A stretch of DNA of 64,000 nt from Caprella mutica. Its lineage: Eukaryota > Arthropoda > Malacostraca > Amphipoda > Caprellidae. The position numbers and the translations under genes were made by a program. Below the pieces are notes generated by a model. The model did not search any database. It saw only the letters and a program-made list of their open reading frames with translations, and had not been told where the DNA came from. The stretch is taken from NCBI GenBank assembly GCA_947561585.1, contig CANNZV010000255.1, positions 248,001-312,000 on the forward strand. Direction: 5' to 3'. How positions within the stretch are numbered: the first letter of the stretch is position 1; every line of letters starts with the position of its first letter. Below are positions 20,641 to 31,855 of the stretch, piece by piece.

Positions 20641-21170
20641 GAGCTCTGACAACTGAGCGCCAAATTCGGAAGCAAAAATGTAAACAAACAAAGATGTAAA
20701 CATTGCAAGGAAGTTATAGAAACATTGATAGATTGACCGAAAAGCTAATCAACTTCCTAATTCTTGACCAACTATTTATAATACTATACCATATGATATT
20801 ATTATTCTATAATGGTGCCTAGAATATATATATATATGCAGTTTTTAAACTGTAATTATAAAGATAAATTAGCTAAGATACCTAGGTAGGTAATCATGGT
20901 AATGGACACATAACTAGCTAATAAGATCTTTCCAATTTCATCAACATGACTTCAAATCCTAATCTTGGATTAGGTAGCTACCGGCTGTATATGTTGGAAA
21001 TTGGAGAAAATTGAATGAAAAAAATAATTACCTACCCACTACATACCTATTTGTGAAAAGTGATTTCACTAGAATTTTGTCTCTACGACTCCACAGTCAA
21101 AAGGAAGAATTTGAATAAAGAAGCATTTCCAGCTGTTTGTGTTGGTAAGTTCCTATCATAGCCATATAGA

Positions 21171-21250
21171 CCAGTCTGTATTTCGTGCACAAAATTCCAC
21201 TGACTTTTCCACCGAAAAGTCGGTGGAATTTACCATGAAATACAGACTGG
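21171..21250. mobile_element. Compact CCAGTCTGTATTTCGTG palindrome
   Basis: 80 bases from CCAGTCTGTATTTCGTGCAC to GAAATACAGACTGG. Arms pair through TTCCACTGACTTTTC / inverse. The core present in the longer copies near 5.2 kb is deleted. Flanks show no 8-base duplication. Confidence 0.65.
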
Positions 21251-21278
21251 TAAAGTTTAACTAATACTTAGCACTGAG

Positions 21279-22017
21279 CCATGTTTCAAAGTGTGGGAGG
21301 AAAGTCACCAGTTTAGTGAGGAAATGGATCCAGGTCGCCACATTTAAGGTAACTACTCTTTAGCCATGAATTTTTTAATTTGAAGGCTATACTGTTTTGG
21401 TTGATATATTTGCCCCATATGATCATACAATTTCCAAAACCAGGTAATACAGTGTAATAGTAATCCATATTTTAAAGTATAAGTATGGACAAAGTCGCAA
21501 GTATATTGGTGACTTTTGAGAGGTTAAAATTAAAATAAGTTTGAAAGCATATAAATAACAAGTAAATCTCTCCCAAAATAATCTCTATTGATAAATATGC
21601 ATCAGACATGAAGCATAAGCCATAAGGGTATATTTAACTTAAAGTGTATCATCTTCATTCTTTACTAGGAAGCCAGTCTGCAAAAGATGCATGAAGTTGT
21701 GAAGTTCATCTGGCGACTGTTGAGGCCCTGAAATTAGTCTCCTGAATTATTCGGCGACAATTTTCTAATTAATTCTTATGTGTACATGTAATTAGTGGAG
21801 CGAATTTTGAGATTTTTGGCCATTTTGGAGAGAAATTGGAAAATCTTCGGAGAGAAATAGCCACAAAAATTTAATATCTTATATATGGAGACTGATTGTG
21901 CATGCTTTGCAGACTGGCTAGGAAGTCAAATTTCTCCTTTAAACTATCATAAATTTCATGACCTGGATCCATTTTCTCACCAAATTGATGACTTTCCTGC
22001 CACACTTGGAAACATGG
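21279..22017. repeat. CCATGTTTC foldback, copy 2
   Basis: Left arm CCATGTTTCAAAGTGTGGGA, GGAAAGTCACC and AATGGATCCAGGTC; the right arm is its inverse ending GGAAACATGG. A CCAGTCTG MITE is inserted at 21,673-21,917. Aligns to 7,712-8,370. A short open frame over the right arm is not a gene. Confidence 0.7.
21673..21917. mobile_element. CCAGTCTG-family MITE, copy 6, 8-bp duplication CTAGGAAG
   Basis: CCAGTCTGCAAAAGATGCAT to ATGCTTTGCAGACTGG, with perfect CTAGGAAG flanks (21,665-21,672; 21,918-21,925). Core AATTAATTCTTATGTGTACA. The related foldback at 7.7-8.4 kb has TTAGAAAG, undivided, at this position. Its arms (GGAGAGAAAT, GGCGACA) differ from other copies. Confidence 0.9.
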
Positions 22018-22330
22018 AACAGTATGTCCTTACTTACTTGCCTGGTCTGGCGCTCACTAATATATTGGCGAGTTTGTGATTGTAAAGTTCACATTTGAGC
22101 CTTAAATCCTTTAACATCCAAGTTATTTTACATGGGGAAAAAGTGTTTCATCACTATTTATTTTGTTTTTAGAACCTCATCGGACAAGTGAAACAACCAA
22201 GTAAATTATTAATATTAGTACATAGTAGCTATGTCTCAATCTCATAAACTCTCCAGCTACCTTCAAAGAAGCTAAATTTTTCTCAAAAAATGAGCAAATT
22301 ATCATAAATTCTTTCCTAAATAACATTGTA

Positions 22331-22574
22331 GGGTCAAGCAGGTAAATTGTGGCACACTAACTGTGGTCTTTAACAACAGAAACATCATAGCTTCAAAACA
22401 TTTATCAAAAATTTAAATTAATAAATTATAGCATGCATTGTGCTTCTTTTGATAGCTTATCATAGCTATGCAACATTTTAATGTAATTTCAGTTAAAATT
22501 GTTTTGGAGACTCTCTTGAGATTTGAGAGGGCTGCAATTAAAAATTAAGGGACCGCAATTTACCCGCGTGACCC
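22331..22574. mobile_element. TA-site MITE, copy D, insertion proven by paralog
   Basis: GGGTCAAGCAGGTAAATTG to CAATTTACCCGCGTGACCC, flanked by TA (22,329-22,330; 22,575-22,576). The uninterrupted host at 6,621-6,634 reads ACATTGTAGCATAG, so the insertion duplicated exactly TA. Tc1/mariner-type MITE; best-preserved member in the window. Confidence 0.88.
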
Positions 22575-22581
22575 TAGCATA

Positions 22582-22882
22582 GTCAGATTGTAGAATAATT
22601 GAAAAAAAAACACTTTTCCAAGACTCTCTGCAACAAATCTGAGGCTATGAGCCCAATTTTATAAATTTTATGTCTCTGCGGGAGATCTTGCATTTTAATT
22701 CTTATGTAAGCACAGGAATTGTAACGTATGTAGTATGTAACAGGGAGATTTTGAATTGATTTCTATGTTATAATGTAACTATTAATTTAGCTGTGGGAGA
22801 TTCTGTATCCTCTACTGAGAGTCAGAAAGTAACTGTCTCTCAAATTAAAATCACTGCAGAAGAAGAGATACATTATGCCAAG
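22582..22882. mobile_element. Decayed CCAGTCTG-type MITE (copy-3 subtype)
   Basis: TCAGATTGTAGAATAATTG at the left and ACATTATGCCAAGTGG at the right are degenerate ends. The interior shares CTCTGCGGGAGATCTT, CTATTAATTTAGCTGTGGGA and the TTTCTATGTTATAATGTAAC core with 4,189-4,448, in reverse. No duplication readable. Confidence 0.5.
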
Positions 22883-23271
22883 TGGTTCAAGATTAGGATA
22901 AATATAGAAAATTAATCAAGTGCTCAACCTTAAACTAGTCTTCATAAATTCGCCAATAAAATGGCAATAAAAGACATGCTCTATTACCTGGTCAGACCAT
23001 ATATGGAAAACAAATTTTGAAACAAAGTGTTATTAACTTATTAGCTATTAATACCATTGCAATAATAATATTTTATCAATTATTCTATTCTAATTCCCCT
23101 AGTTGAATAATGGGGACACATAATGTGTCTTATATATAAAATAGAATTTTATTTCACAAGGGAAACTTATCTGACCTTTATAATTGATTGGGGGTGGAGG
23201 GAAATAGATAGTAGCTAGCTACTCTTATAATTTCCAAGAAATTGTAAAGATATATCGCACTTCAAAAAATG

Positions 23272-23338
23272 TCTCAGTCACGTCTCCAAAGATCTTTGGC
23301 AGCAAGGACGCAGGAGAAAATGCACTTTACAGACTTGC
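23272..23338. mobile_element. Right-end fragment of a copy-5-like MITE
   Basis: GTCTCCAAAGATCTTTGGCA, AGGACGC and TGCACTTTACAGACTTG parallel the right end of 7,985-8,220. Confidence 0.45.
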
Positions 23339-23534
23339 CGTATAATATAGGAATAAATAGCTAGCTAGAAAATCACAGACGTTGCTAGAATATTTAGAGT
23401 TTGTAACTATTTTGTATAATTAATCAAATTAATTTAATCATACTTCCAAACAGGAACTCCAACCAGTAGCTAATTCTAAATTCAGAAAAAAATTTGACTC
23501 TGACCAAATCTCATCTAAGAAGAGCTGGTTGCTA

Positions 23535-23549
23535 CCCCCCCCCCCCCCC
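23535..23549. repeat. C15 homopolymer
   Basis: Fifteen consecutive C in AT-rich surroundings. Confidence 0.9.
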
Positions 23550-23825
23550 TCACTGGAAATTTTGAAGCAGCACAAGAAGAAAATGTCCATATGATTCTTC
23601 TTCTGAACTACATAAGTACATAACCATATAGCTAGCTTCATCTCATTATTGCTTTGATAGTTTGATTGCACTGACTCTTGGTGAACAATTTATGAATCCA
23701 GTTATTGCTTCTCATTAGTCATTTTTATAGACATTTTATATATTATTTTTATAAATATTTGAAGCTAACAATTTGTGAATGTTATGCCCTAACTGTAATT
23801 AATATTTTATGAAAATTTTCATAGG

Positions 23826-24110
23826 AACCCTCGCATGAATTAGAATCAGAGGAAGTGGTATTTCTAGAAAGTGAAGTTAAAGCTGCCTGCAGAGCCCTCG
23901 CCTGAACTGGAATCAGAGGAAATGGTATTTCTAGAAAGTGAAGTTAAAGCTGCCTGCAGAGCCCTCGCCTGAACTGGAATCAGAGGAAATGGTATTTCTA
24001 GAAAGTGAAGTTAAAGCTGCCTGCAGAGCCCTCGCCTTAACTGGAATCAGAGGAAATGGTATTTCACAACTATAAAGTGAAGTTATAGTTGCCTGCAGTG
24101 CCCTATTCAC
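23826..24110 (+). repeat. 67-bp tandem repeat, four units, coding-like text
   Basis: Units at about 23,827, 23,894, 23,961 and 24,028. Each reads on the plus strand, in some frame, as EPSPELESEEMVFLESEVKA then ACRALA. Because 67 is not a multiple of 3, each unit shifts frame by one, so the array cannot encode a tandem protein. The first unit is preceded by a TTTTCATAG acceptor-like sequence. Unit 4 has a 10-base change (CACAACTATAAAG). Possibly a duplicated exon; weak. Confidence 0.7.
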
Positions 24111-24129
24111 GGTCACCAACAACACCAGT

Positions 24130-24940
24130 TGGAGGCTTCTTCCCTTCCATCGCCTCTGCTTCCCAATACAGAATAAATTGCCATGAATATGGAAAAATAT
24201 TACAGCAAGAATCTCAAATCAAAATTGACTGATCATGAAACATGCAGCAATATTTTAATCTTCCAGGATCTGAATCTAAATTTGTTTATATTCTTCCAGG
24301 AATACATACAAAATGTAGATTCATCCTAGGGATTAAAATATTGCTGCCTATCATTTATATCCTTTATCAATGAATTTCTTCTTCTTTTTCTTAAATAAGA
24401 ACTGCTATTATAGAGAATTTTGTAGATTACTATCAGAATTGATGTACAAATATTGTATGCTCCCTAAGCTATGCTGTGATCAAGTGAACAAATATTTAGT
24501 TAAGTTCAATGTCTTAGAACATGGAATCAGAAGCTTAGACATATAAATGAAACGAATAAATTAATGAAAATAACTATTATTTAAATTTGTCCATTAGGTT
24601 TTCAATGACCATTTGAAAGTATATTCATATAAGCGAGATAGTTTTGATTTTTCATTTTGATTGAATAGAGTTAACCATCAAAACTATTCTGCTTCAATGA
24701 ATTTTTTATTATTATTAATTTTGCTTCCGAATCACTGGACGATTCATTTTGCAGCTGAAACTTATGCTCAAATCTATAAAGTTTAAATTGTATCCATTAC
24801 AATAGATGGATCTATTAAAATGGATACAATTAATTTATATAGCGAAATGTACTAGTTTAGTAGTTTCCTTTTTTTTCATTCTCATAAGAATACTGTTCTT
24901 ATTCAAGTTATTTATGTGTACGTCTGTCAATGATCAGTAA
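24130..24940. other. AT-rich; one hairpin
   Basis: Perfect 13-base arms AATTGTATCCATT (24,786-24,798) and complement (24,819-24,831). No gene seen. Confidence 0.5.
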
Positions 24941-24949
24941 ATGGTTCAG

Positions 24950-25225
24950 GCTTCATTTACTATCACCTCTTCATTTTCCTCTTCCATCCGTGAGTGCAGC
25001 GACCGGTGCTTGTGTCCCTTTGCGTTACATTCTTTGGTAAGTGACTGCATTCACGAAGTAGCTTTTCTACATCCATGAGCATTGTCGCTGAAAGTGTTAG
25101 GTGACTTTGTTCATTGAGCAACTTTCTTTTCTGACTGCTTCTTCTAGTCCCTTGTGTTTAATTCACTCATTTTCCTCTTAGATATTTGTTCTAGGAAGCC
25201 AAAGGAGAGACTTAAACCTGTTACT
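24950..25225 (-). pseudogene. Coding-derived repeat R1, copy e
   Basis: CTTCATTTACTATCACCTCT, TCCATCCGTGAGTGCAGC and TCTAGTCCCTTGT keep the order of copies b and d, same orientation, 8 kb away. More decayed in the GTCACCGACGGTGG region (GTCGCTGAAAGTG). No open frame of note. Confidence 0.5.
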
Positions 25226-25989
25226 AAAATTCAAGTTTTTTGTGCTATTGTTTGTCATTGTTATTTTATAGTTTATTTTTTTCAAACCTTGAATGAACTA
25301 TAATACTATTGTATAGTTATAATGTGTTTATGATACAGCTCTTTTATAAATGATTGTTCCTAATACTTTAAAGAAAGTAAAAATTTAGCATAAAATAGTA
25401 ATGGACAAATATCAGATTATTTGTAAATGTCAGTTTTGTTGATTTTTCAATAGTCTGTGGTAACCTGTGATAAGTTATATATATGGATTATATATATATC
25501 ATATATTTAAAGCTGAAAGTTTAACCATAATAATATCCGGGCTATAAATGCTCCATCCAATAAAATCTGTGAATATAATAATTATTATCCTTCTCAAATA
25601 AAACCTACCTAATTATATGTTTCTATATGAAGTTCAATATAGGCTATCCGTATGAATTTAAATAATATTATTTTTATCTTGCATCTATGAATAGAACATT
25701 TTACATGCATGGTAATCTATTATCAGGCTAAATAAGCTTAAATTGCTTCTTAGAAATTTGGTTACGAGTGCAGTGAGCTACTAACGAAAAATGCTTAAAT
25801 AAAGAGTTTATTATATGATCAGAGTGTTCTAGACAACTGAATTTCAAGTAAATAATCTATAATGGTAATTAATATTCTCATTATAAAAAGAAAATAATCG
25901 AATTAACCAAATAATTAAATTTGTTCAAGTTTGCTATTTTGATTTTTTTTAGCTATGGCATTGCGCAACAAAAACAATACTTGGCAACT

Positions 25990-26080
25990 GCCTGCTACGT
26001 CACGGCCGCCAAGCTATTTTGACTCGAATTTGTACCCGTAGACTTGAACTAACTACCCTATTCTATAAACTGTGGAGCAT
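25990..26080 (-). repeat. Inverted partner of the 20.54-kb promoter-like segment
   Basis: On the minus strand CCACAGTTTATAGAATAGGG, TAGTTAGTTCAAG and AGCTTGGCGGCCGTGACGTA align with 20,538-20,615. The CRE is reduced to TGACGTAG and the YY1-like motif is absent. Confidence 0.6.
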
Positions 26081-26169
26081 CATGAGCATGGATGATGAAT
26101 GAGTTGTCAGTGGCCCGCCCCTTTGTGTGTGGGAGAGGGAGGGGGAGGGTGGAGCTAATATTAGTTCCA

Positions 26170-27285
26170 AAGAGCATTAGCCCCCAGGCTGGGTAGGCTC
26201 TAGGCTAGTTTGTGTTATTTCAATTATATGGCCGGACTATTTGCACAGATATCAAAGACCTAGGTACGACTTTTGCTAAGATATTATACCCAATGGACAT
26301 TTATTTTCGAAAATTATAGCAGGGTAACATTATTTTTAAATCATTTGACGATTAGCTCATTTATCTTATGAGTATTAGTTTGAAAATATGTTTATCTTAA
26401 TATTTTAGTTTGAAACATCTTTTATATTAATAATTTCGATGCCAGACCTAGTTTCGATAATACTACCTGACTAAAATACATTATATCTTAAAATTTTAGG
26501 AGCCAGACTGTTTTATCTTGATTTATTTTGCGATATAATAATTTACCTAAGAAAATACTTCCGAAAAACGGTTTATTTAAGTATTTTATAAATAGATTCG
26601 TCTTTTCTTAAAACATTTCGATCTCAATCACAATAGGTATAAAAATATTAGTGCCAAAGTTTATTTATTTTGAAGAAATAGATCAGAGACCGATTTATTT
26701 AGAATATTCTATTTTAAATCATATTTGCTTTAAGCTCATTATACCTCAGTACTGTTTGAAATAAAAATTACACGTGATTTTCCTATTTATGATATATTAT
26801 TAGTGATTAAATCTATTTTTTTTAAATTATCTTTATGCAGGTACTGATTTTCTTGATACGATTATATTCAAATTTAGTTTTTCTTGTAACTGTTTACCGA
26901 ATGACATGTTTATTTAAAGTAATTAGTTCACAATAACACTTATCATAAATTTATAGATCTCAGGTGCGTTATAATAAAATCTTTTGATCTTAGGTCCTTT
27001 TACCTAGAATAATGTAGGCACTTGGAACATTTGCAGTAGGATATTTACGTTACTACTATTTTTATTAATTCTTTAGGTCTCAGTATAGCCTATCATATTA
27101 TCGAGCCCTAATAAATATTAATCGTGATATCGAATGCTATACATTTTAGTACCAAAATCGTACAGTTCGTTATTATGTTCTAGGAATTTCTAAAATAAAT
27201 CAGAAGAGTAAAATAGATACCAGACACATAGATACTTTAAAGGAAACTACACTTTTGTTGGAGCAAGTGAAGATAACGGTCGTGG
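26170..27285. other. No recognised feature
   Basis: Preceded by a purine-rich GGGAGAGGGAGGGGGAGGG tract (about 26,130-26,150). The rest is AT-rich and featureless to my reading. Confidence 0.4.
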
Positions 27286-27287
27286 GT

Positions 27288-27745
27288 CCATTATCTTTAG
27301 TTGGTTAAATTCTGGTCCGTTATCTTTCCTAGATTCATTTCAGATCCGTTACCTTTATTTGGTTAAATTCGTAATATTGAAACGTAAATTGGAATTCGAA
27401 AAATCTTTTTGAATTATAGGATTTAAGCTGATTTTTTTCATTTTTTTATCAATTGTTCTTCACAAACTCAAAATCGATTGTTATATGTTCAAATTATTGC
27501 AAATAACTCCGGCCGATGATCATTAATATTATCATCTATATGGTTGTAAATTTATCAACAACTAAAAGGAATTTTAAAACTAGTGGAAACTATCGTTTTT
27601 CATCAATTCTTTCAATTAGCTTTTTTCTGGTCCGTTATCCTTGCTAGATAAAATTTTGGTTCGTTATCTTTACTGGCTTAATTTCTGGTCCATTATCTTT
27701 ACTAGGTTCATTTCTGGTTCGTTATCATTACTCGTTCCTATTTGT
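27288..27745 (+). repeat. Interrupted tandem array, about 30-bp unit TCTGGTCCGTTATCTTTA
   Basis: Runs of three units at 27,288-27,371 and four at 27,623-27,745, each with TCYGGTYCGTTATCTTTAYT followed by a GGTTMAATT or GGTTCATTT variant, separated by 250 bases of unrelated AT-rich sequence. Confidence 0.7.
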
Positions 27746-27749
27746 CTAA

Positions 27750-30390
27750 ACAGAAGTTAGTTTTACTTTTTACTGTTTTCTAAATGATATTAATTTTCTT
27801 TTCTTTATATCTTCTTCAATGATCGACAGTAATCAAATTCATAGCATTTATGCCCTTATTAAAGCTGTCCAAACTTCACCTTTCCGTAACGGAGAGAATC
27901 ATAATAACAGAGGTAAACATTTGCAGGACAGAAATAAATTTGCCAAGTAAAGGTAAGAGGTCATCAAAACATCGAAAAAAGGATGTATTACATATTTTGT
28001 TGTTTTCAAACCTTTGTTTTTAACCCACTGTATACGACTGAAGATATATACATAGTAGATATCAATTCTCTATATGAGAAGTCAACCATGGGGTTTCTCG
28101 ACGCCTTGTACTATAACCTTTTCTATTCAACTTATTCAATCGTTCCTTAATCAATACAATAATCTAATTATCATTAAATTTGTATATAATACTATTCTCA
28201 TCTATAAGTCCATATATTCTCAATATCAATATGTCGAAAGTACACGTTTTCGAATAAATTGAAAAATTCGGCTCGTTAAAGATACACAAACATACATGAA
28301 TTCATTACATTGGAATTAGTGCTACAAGTCATGGTTTATATTCAAGATGATTATTATTCAAAGATGCCATAACAAATTAAATATAACATATATTTATAAC
28401 CTATATATATGTTGTAATTATCCCCACAATATACATACTGTACTGTGTAAATAATTTTAGAGGTAATATAACTAGGCTAACTTTTGACTGAAGCAATTCA
28501 TGGTAAGGAAAAACAATTTCATACTTTCGGAGGCAAAAACTTTAATAAGAAAACAAGTTTCCATCTTGTTGGAAAACAATTTCTCAAAGTTAATAAAGTT
28601 TGATGAAGATGTAATACAGATTGTCATAATGTTCAAAGTTAGCGAAGCTTGACATGTTAATTTATCTTACAAGCATTAATTAAATAACTTTAGTTTGTTG
28701 ATAACATCATTATTACATTGCCAATAATTTAACATTCTAGTAATAAAAAAGTCGATACATTGGATGTAAATGTATATTCAACTTTATTCGTGGAATAGTA
28801 TAATGATTTAATTCGAATATTCCTAACATCTAACGAATAAACATTTTATTATTCCTTCAGTGTCGTATGATCACAAATGTAATACAGTTAACAATACCAT
28901 TGGCGGGAGATAGCCCTAACAAAAAGGATTTATTCCTGGTTATTTCATTAATATCTCAGGAATAAATCTTTCTTTTCAGAGAATTAGTCGCTTTTTGAAG
29001 CATTTTATGCTACAAAAGACGGAGAAAGGAACACGGTTATGAATTCAGTTTCCGTCGACCAAAGTTCGAGAAACTGACCGAAAAGGGGCAAAAATGATTT
29101 TTTTTATTCGAAGAGAGTTTGTTCTAGTTTATTTGGAATTTCTTTTTAACATAAATGAAAAAATAAGGAATCCATTTCCTATTTCTATATCGGATGATGA
29201 TGATGTCCTTATGTATGTATGTCACTTCATTAGTATAAACAAAAAAATTTCTGATGGATAATGACTTAGTAGCTTGAAATGGTAGGCCTCATCCTTGTTT
29301 GCAAGACACACAGTCACCCATCCCTCCTTTTCTTCCTCTTCCTAATCTTCAAAAGCTCCAGTGTTTGTTTGTGTCATTGTAGATCAACAATATTTCCCAA
29401 ATTCATCATTCACCACAAAGTTATAAACATTTATAAAGAAAAACTCTGCTACCTTTGCAATCGCCACTCTTTCAATGGGATGGAGAGAATACACTACGCT
29501 TCATTTCCCTCATTGTTTTCACTTCCAATTTATCAGTTCTTAGGGATTATTAGCACATTAGTTCTTATAACTTTTGTCAGTGGCTTAGTTTGTTATTAGA
29601 CAGGATGTGAAAAACATTTCTAAATACCAGACAGGTCAATCAACACGAAGTCAATACATCACATTACCACTCTGTTTCAGTACTAGTTTTATTGTTATGC
29701 ACCATATACTGATATTAATTGCAAGTTTATTTATTCTTCAGTGATTGACAATACTAAACTACAAAATTACTTAACAGTGTATCATTATTAATTTAAAGTA
29801 ACATTTACTATGTAACACACCACCTACTATAGGTTATGTATCCCCTTACTTCCTCATCTCAGTTCATAATCATGTGAAGTAATATTCACTACGCAACCAA
29901 TCATCTACCTTAGGCTAGGTATCTCCTCACAAATCAATGAATTTTCATGGAGCAGAGTCAAGCTAGCAAAGAAAAGTTAGAGAAGAAGATTTCCGTACCA
30001 GACTGCTCATTATGATAAGGATTTATCAGTATAAACTCAATGTTTATTTTCTCTACTAATATTTTTGAGTTTAACATTCGTTACTATATACTTCACAATA
30101 CTAGATTGTTGTTAATGACAATCAATAACTGAGCAATAATTTCTTCTTCAGTTTTACTCATTTTCATTCTGCAAATATGTATAAGTATCTATGATATTCG
30201 TGAGACTGTTTGCAGAGAATCAACATTGGGGGAAAATCAGTGGAAATGAGAGTGTAGAAGGGACTACGATTTATAAAAGAGTTTTACTCTCTTTGTTTTT
30301 GAAGAGAAAAGTTCCTTAGTTTGGCTCTTTAGAACCGTCTTAAGATCATTGTGAACGCTGTACTTTTCCGTAAGTTATATTTATCCTATT
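27750..30390. other. No gene; minor repeats only
   Basis: A 12-base hairpin GATTTATTCCTG / CAGGAATAAATC lies near 28,927-28,970. Two diverged direct units (CTATAGGTTATGTATCCCCT; CTTAGGCTAGGTATCTCCTC) lie near 29,828 and 29,910. An open frame of about 100 codons at 29,279-29,599 has random-looking composition and no recognisable domain. Confidence 0.45.
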
Positions 30391-30396
30391 AATTAA

Positions 30397-30664
30397 CCTG
30401 GGGACAGGTTCAGGCGGACCAGTCCTCATGAAAAAAAATATTAATAATTTTAAACCGATTAGGAAGCTTTCTTCTAATGATTTTTATTTTTTCAACATAA
30501 TTACATACGGTAGTACAAAAATGAAGGTGATAAATTGTAAGATACTCATATTATGAACATTCATTCATAAAAAATGTAATACAATTGTAAGTAAGTATAT
30601 TTCAAAAACTGTTATAGAAGTACAAGTTTCTTTCTAGTATCCTTTTCATTATTGAAACCTTGGG
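30397..30664 (-). mobile_element. piggyBac-like MITE, TTAA-flanked, reversed, copy 1
   Basis: TTAA at 30,393-30,396 and 30,665-30,668. The minus strand matches the right third of the 37.3-kb copy: TCATAATATGAGTATCTTAC, ATTATTAATATTTTTTT and CATGAGGACTGGTCCGCC. The far end ACCTTGGG is a decayed GTTACTAGGG. Internal deletion derivative. Confidence 0.65.
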
Positions 30665-31855
30665 TTAAACTGCTTTTGCCCCATTTTTATGTAATGAAGT
30701 AGTTAGGTAGAAATCAATAATCAGTAGGACTTCACCTCATTGTCATCAAAGGTACTTTACTGAGAGGGGCTGATGACCATCCCAGATTGGTTTCCTCTTA
30801 CTCCATTATTTTACTGTTCTTTAATTTATCATACAATTTATACTTTTTTTATAATATGTCATACCTACGTGCTTCGAATCAGTGAGAAATGCAAATCCTC
30901 TCAAGTTGATCATCATCATCATCCCAACACCACGCCAATTAATAAATGAAACATAACTTTCAAACTTGATTAACACACCTGGTAGCAAGCAATAAACTTT
31001 CATGAAAATTTTCTAGTCTTGCATAAAACAGAGGAGAACATTGAGATTTCAGCAATTGGTTCAGTTGCACATAATGCAGTTAGGTACTCCATTCAAATGT
31101 TTCTCTCATTCATTTTTTTCTTGTGTCTTTTTGATGGAAATTCGTATTGACTCCGGTGTCGACAGCCATGGACATCTGCTACAAAATACGAGAACTATGA
31201 ATGTGAATATCTAGCAAAATATGTTCTCTTTTCCAATTTTAGGGCACACGCATTGCTCTTTCTGCACCGCATGAATAGTTTATTGATTTACGATCATTTA
31301 TAATGTACAGTTTCTGCTAAAAGGTACGCAGTGACATCTTCAGGCACTATAGCTTATTTTGTTTTATTAAATTAAATAATAGCCACTGAATATTATATAA
31401 GAATTGAGGGAAGCCATTCTTTTTCATCACAATAGAAAATTTGACATTGTACATGTTTGATTAATGATGCTTGAAGCTCGTAATTGAATGGATTAAATTG
31501 AACAAAACTAACCCGTTCGATACTATTATATGTGGAGCATAAAATATTGACTAACACGGTTTTATTATGTTACTTCCTTTTATCAAATACTATTTTTAAT
31601 TTAGGTATTCATTTATTTAGTTGTTTCTTTTTTCATTATATATTGCATGTTTTCAACCTGTTCCTAAGTATATCTAAAAAGTAGAATAGCTGCTTAATAA
31701 AATGATTGCTAGTCCTGAATAGTTTTAATTCGGACAAAAATAATGCAAAATATTTGCAGTCTTAAGTTATTTCTTTTATAGTTTGGTTTACGGTTAAGTG
31801 AAGATATATATTTGGTTGGTGGGTGATTTAATTGATAATTGTTTTATAAATTCAA

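Larger units (their letters stand above)
22240..22990 (+). repeat. AAACTCGCCA foldback copy G4, split by insertions
   Basis: Begins ATAAACTCTCCAGCT and ends AATTCGCCAATAAAATGGCA. It is interrupted at ATTGTA by the TA-site MITE copy D, then carries a decayed CCAGTCTG-type element (about 22,582-22,882) with CTCTCAAATTAAAATC and GCGGGAGATCTT motifs like copy 3. Confidence 0.6.

Noticed and set aside
29279..29599. 106-codon frame on the plus strand
   Set aside because: Hydrophobic, random-looking composition, no domain, no upstream or splice signals.
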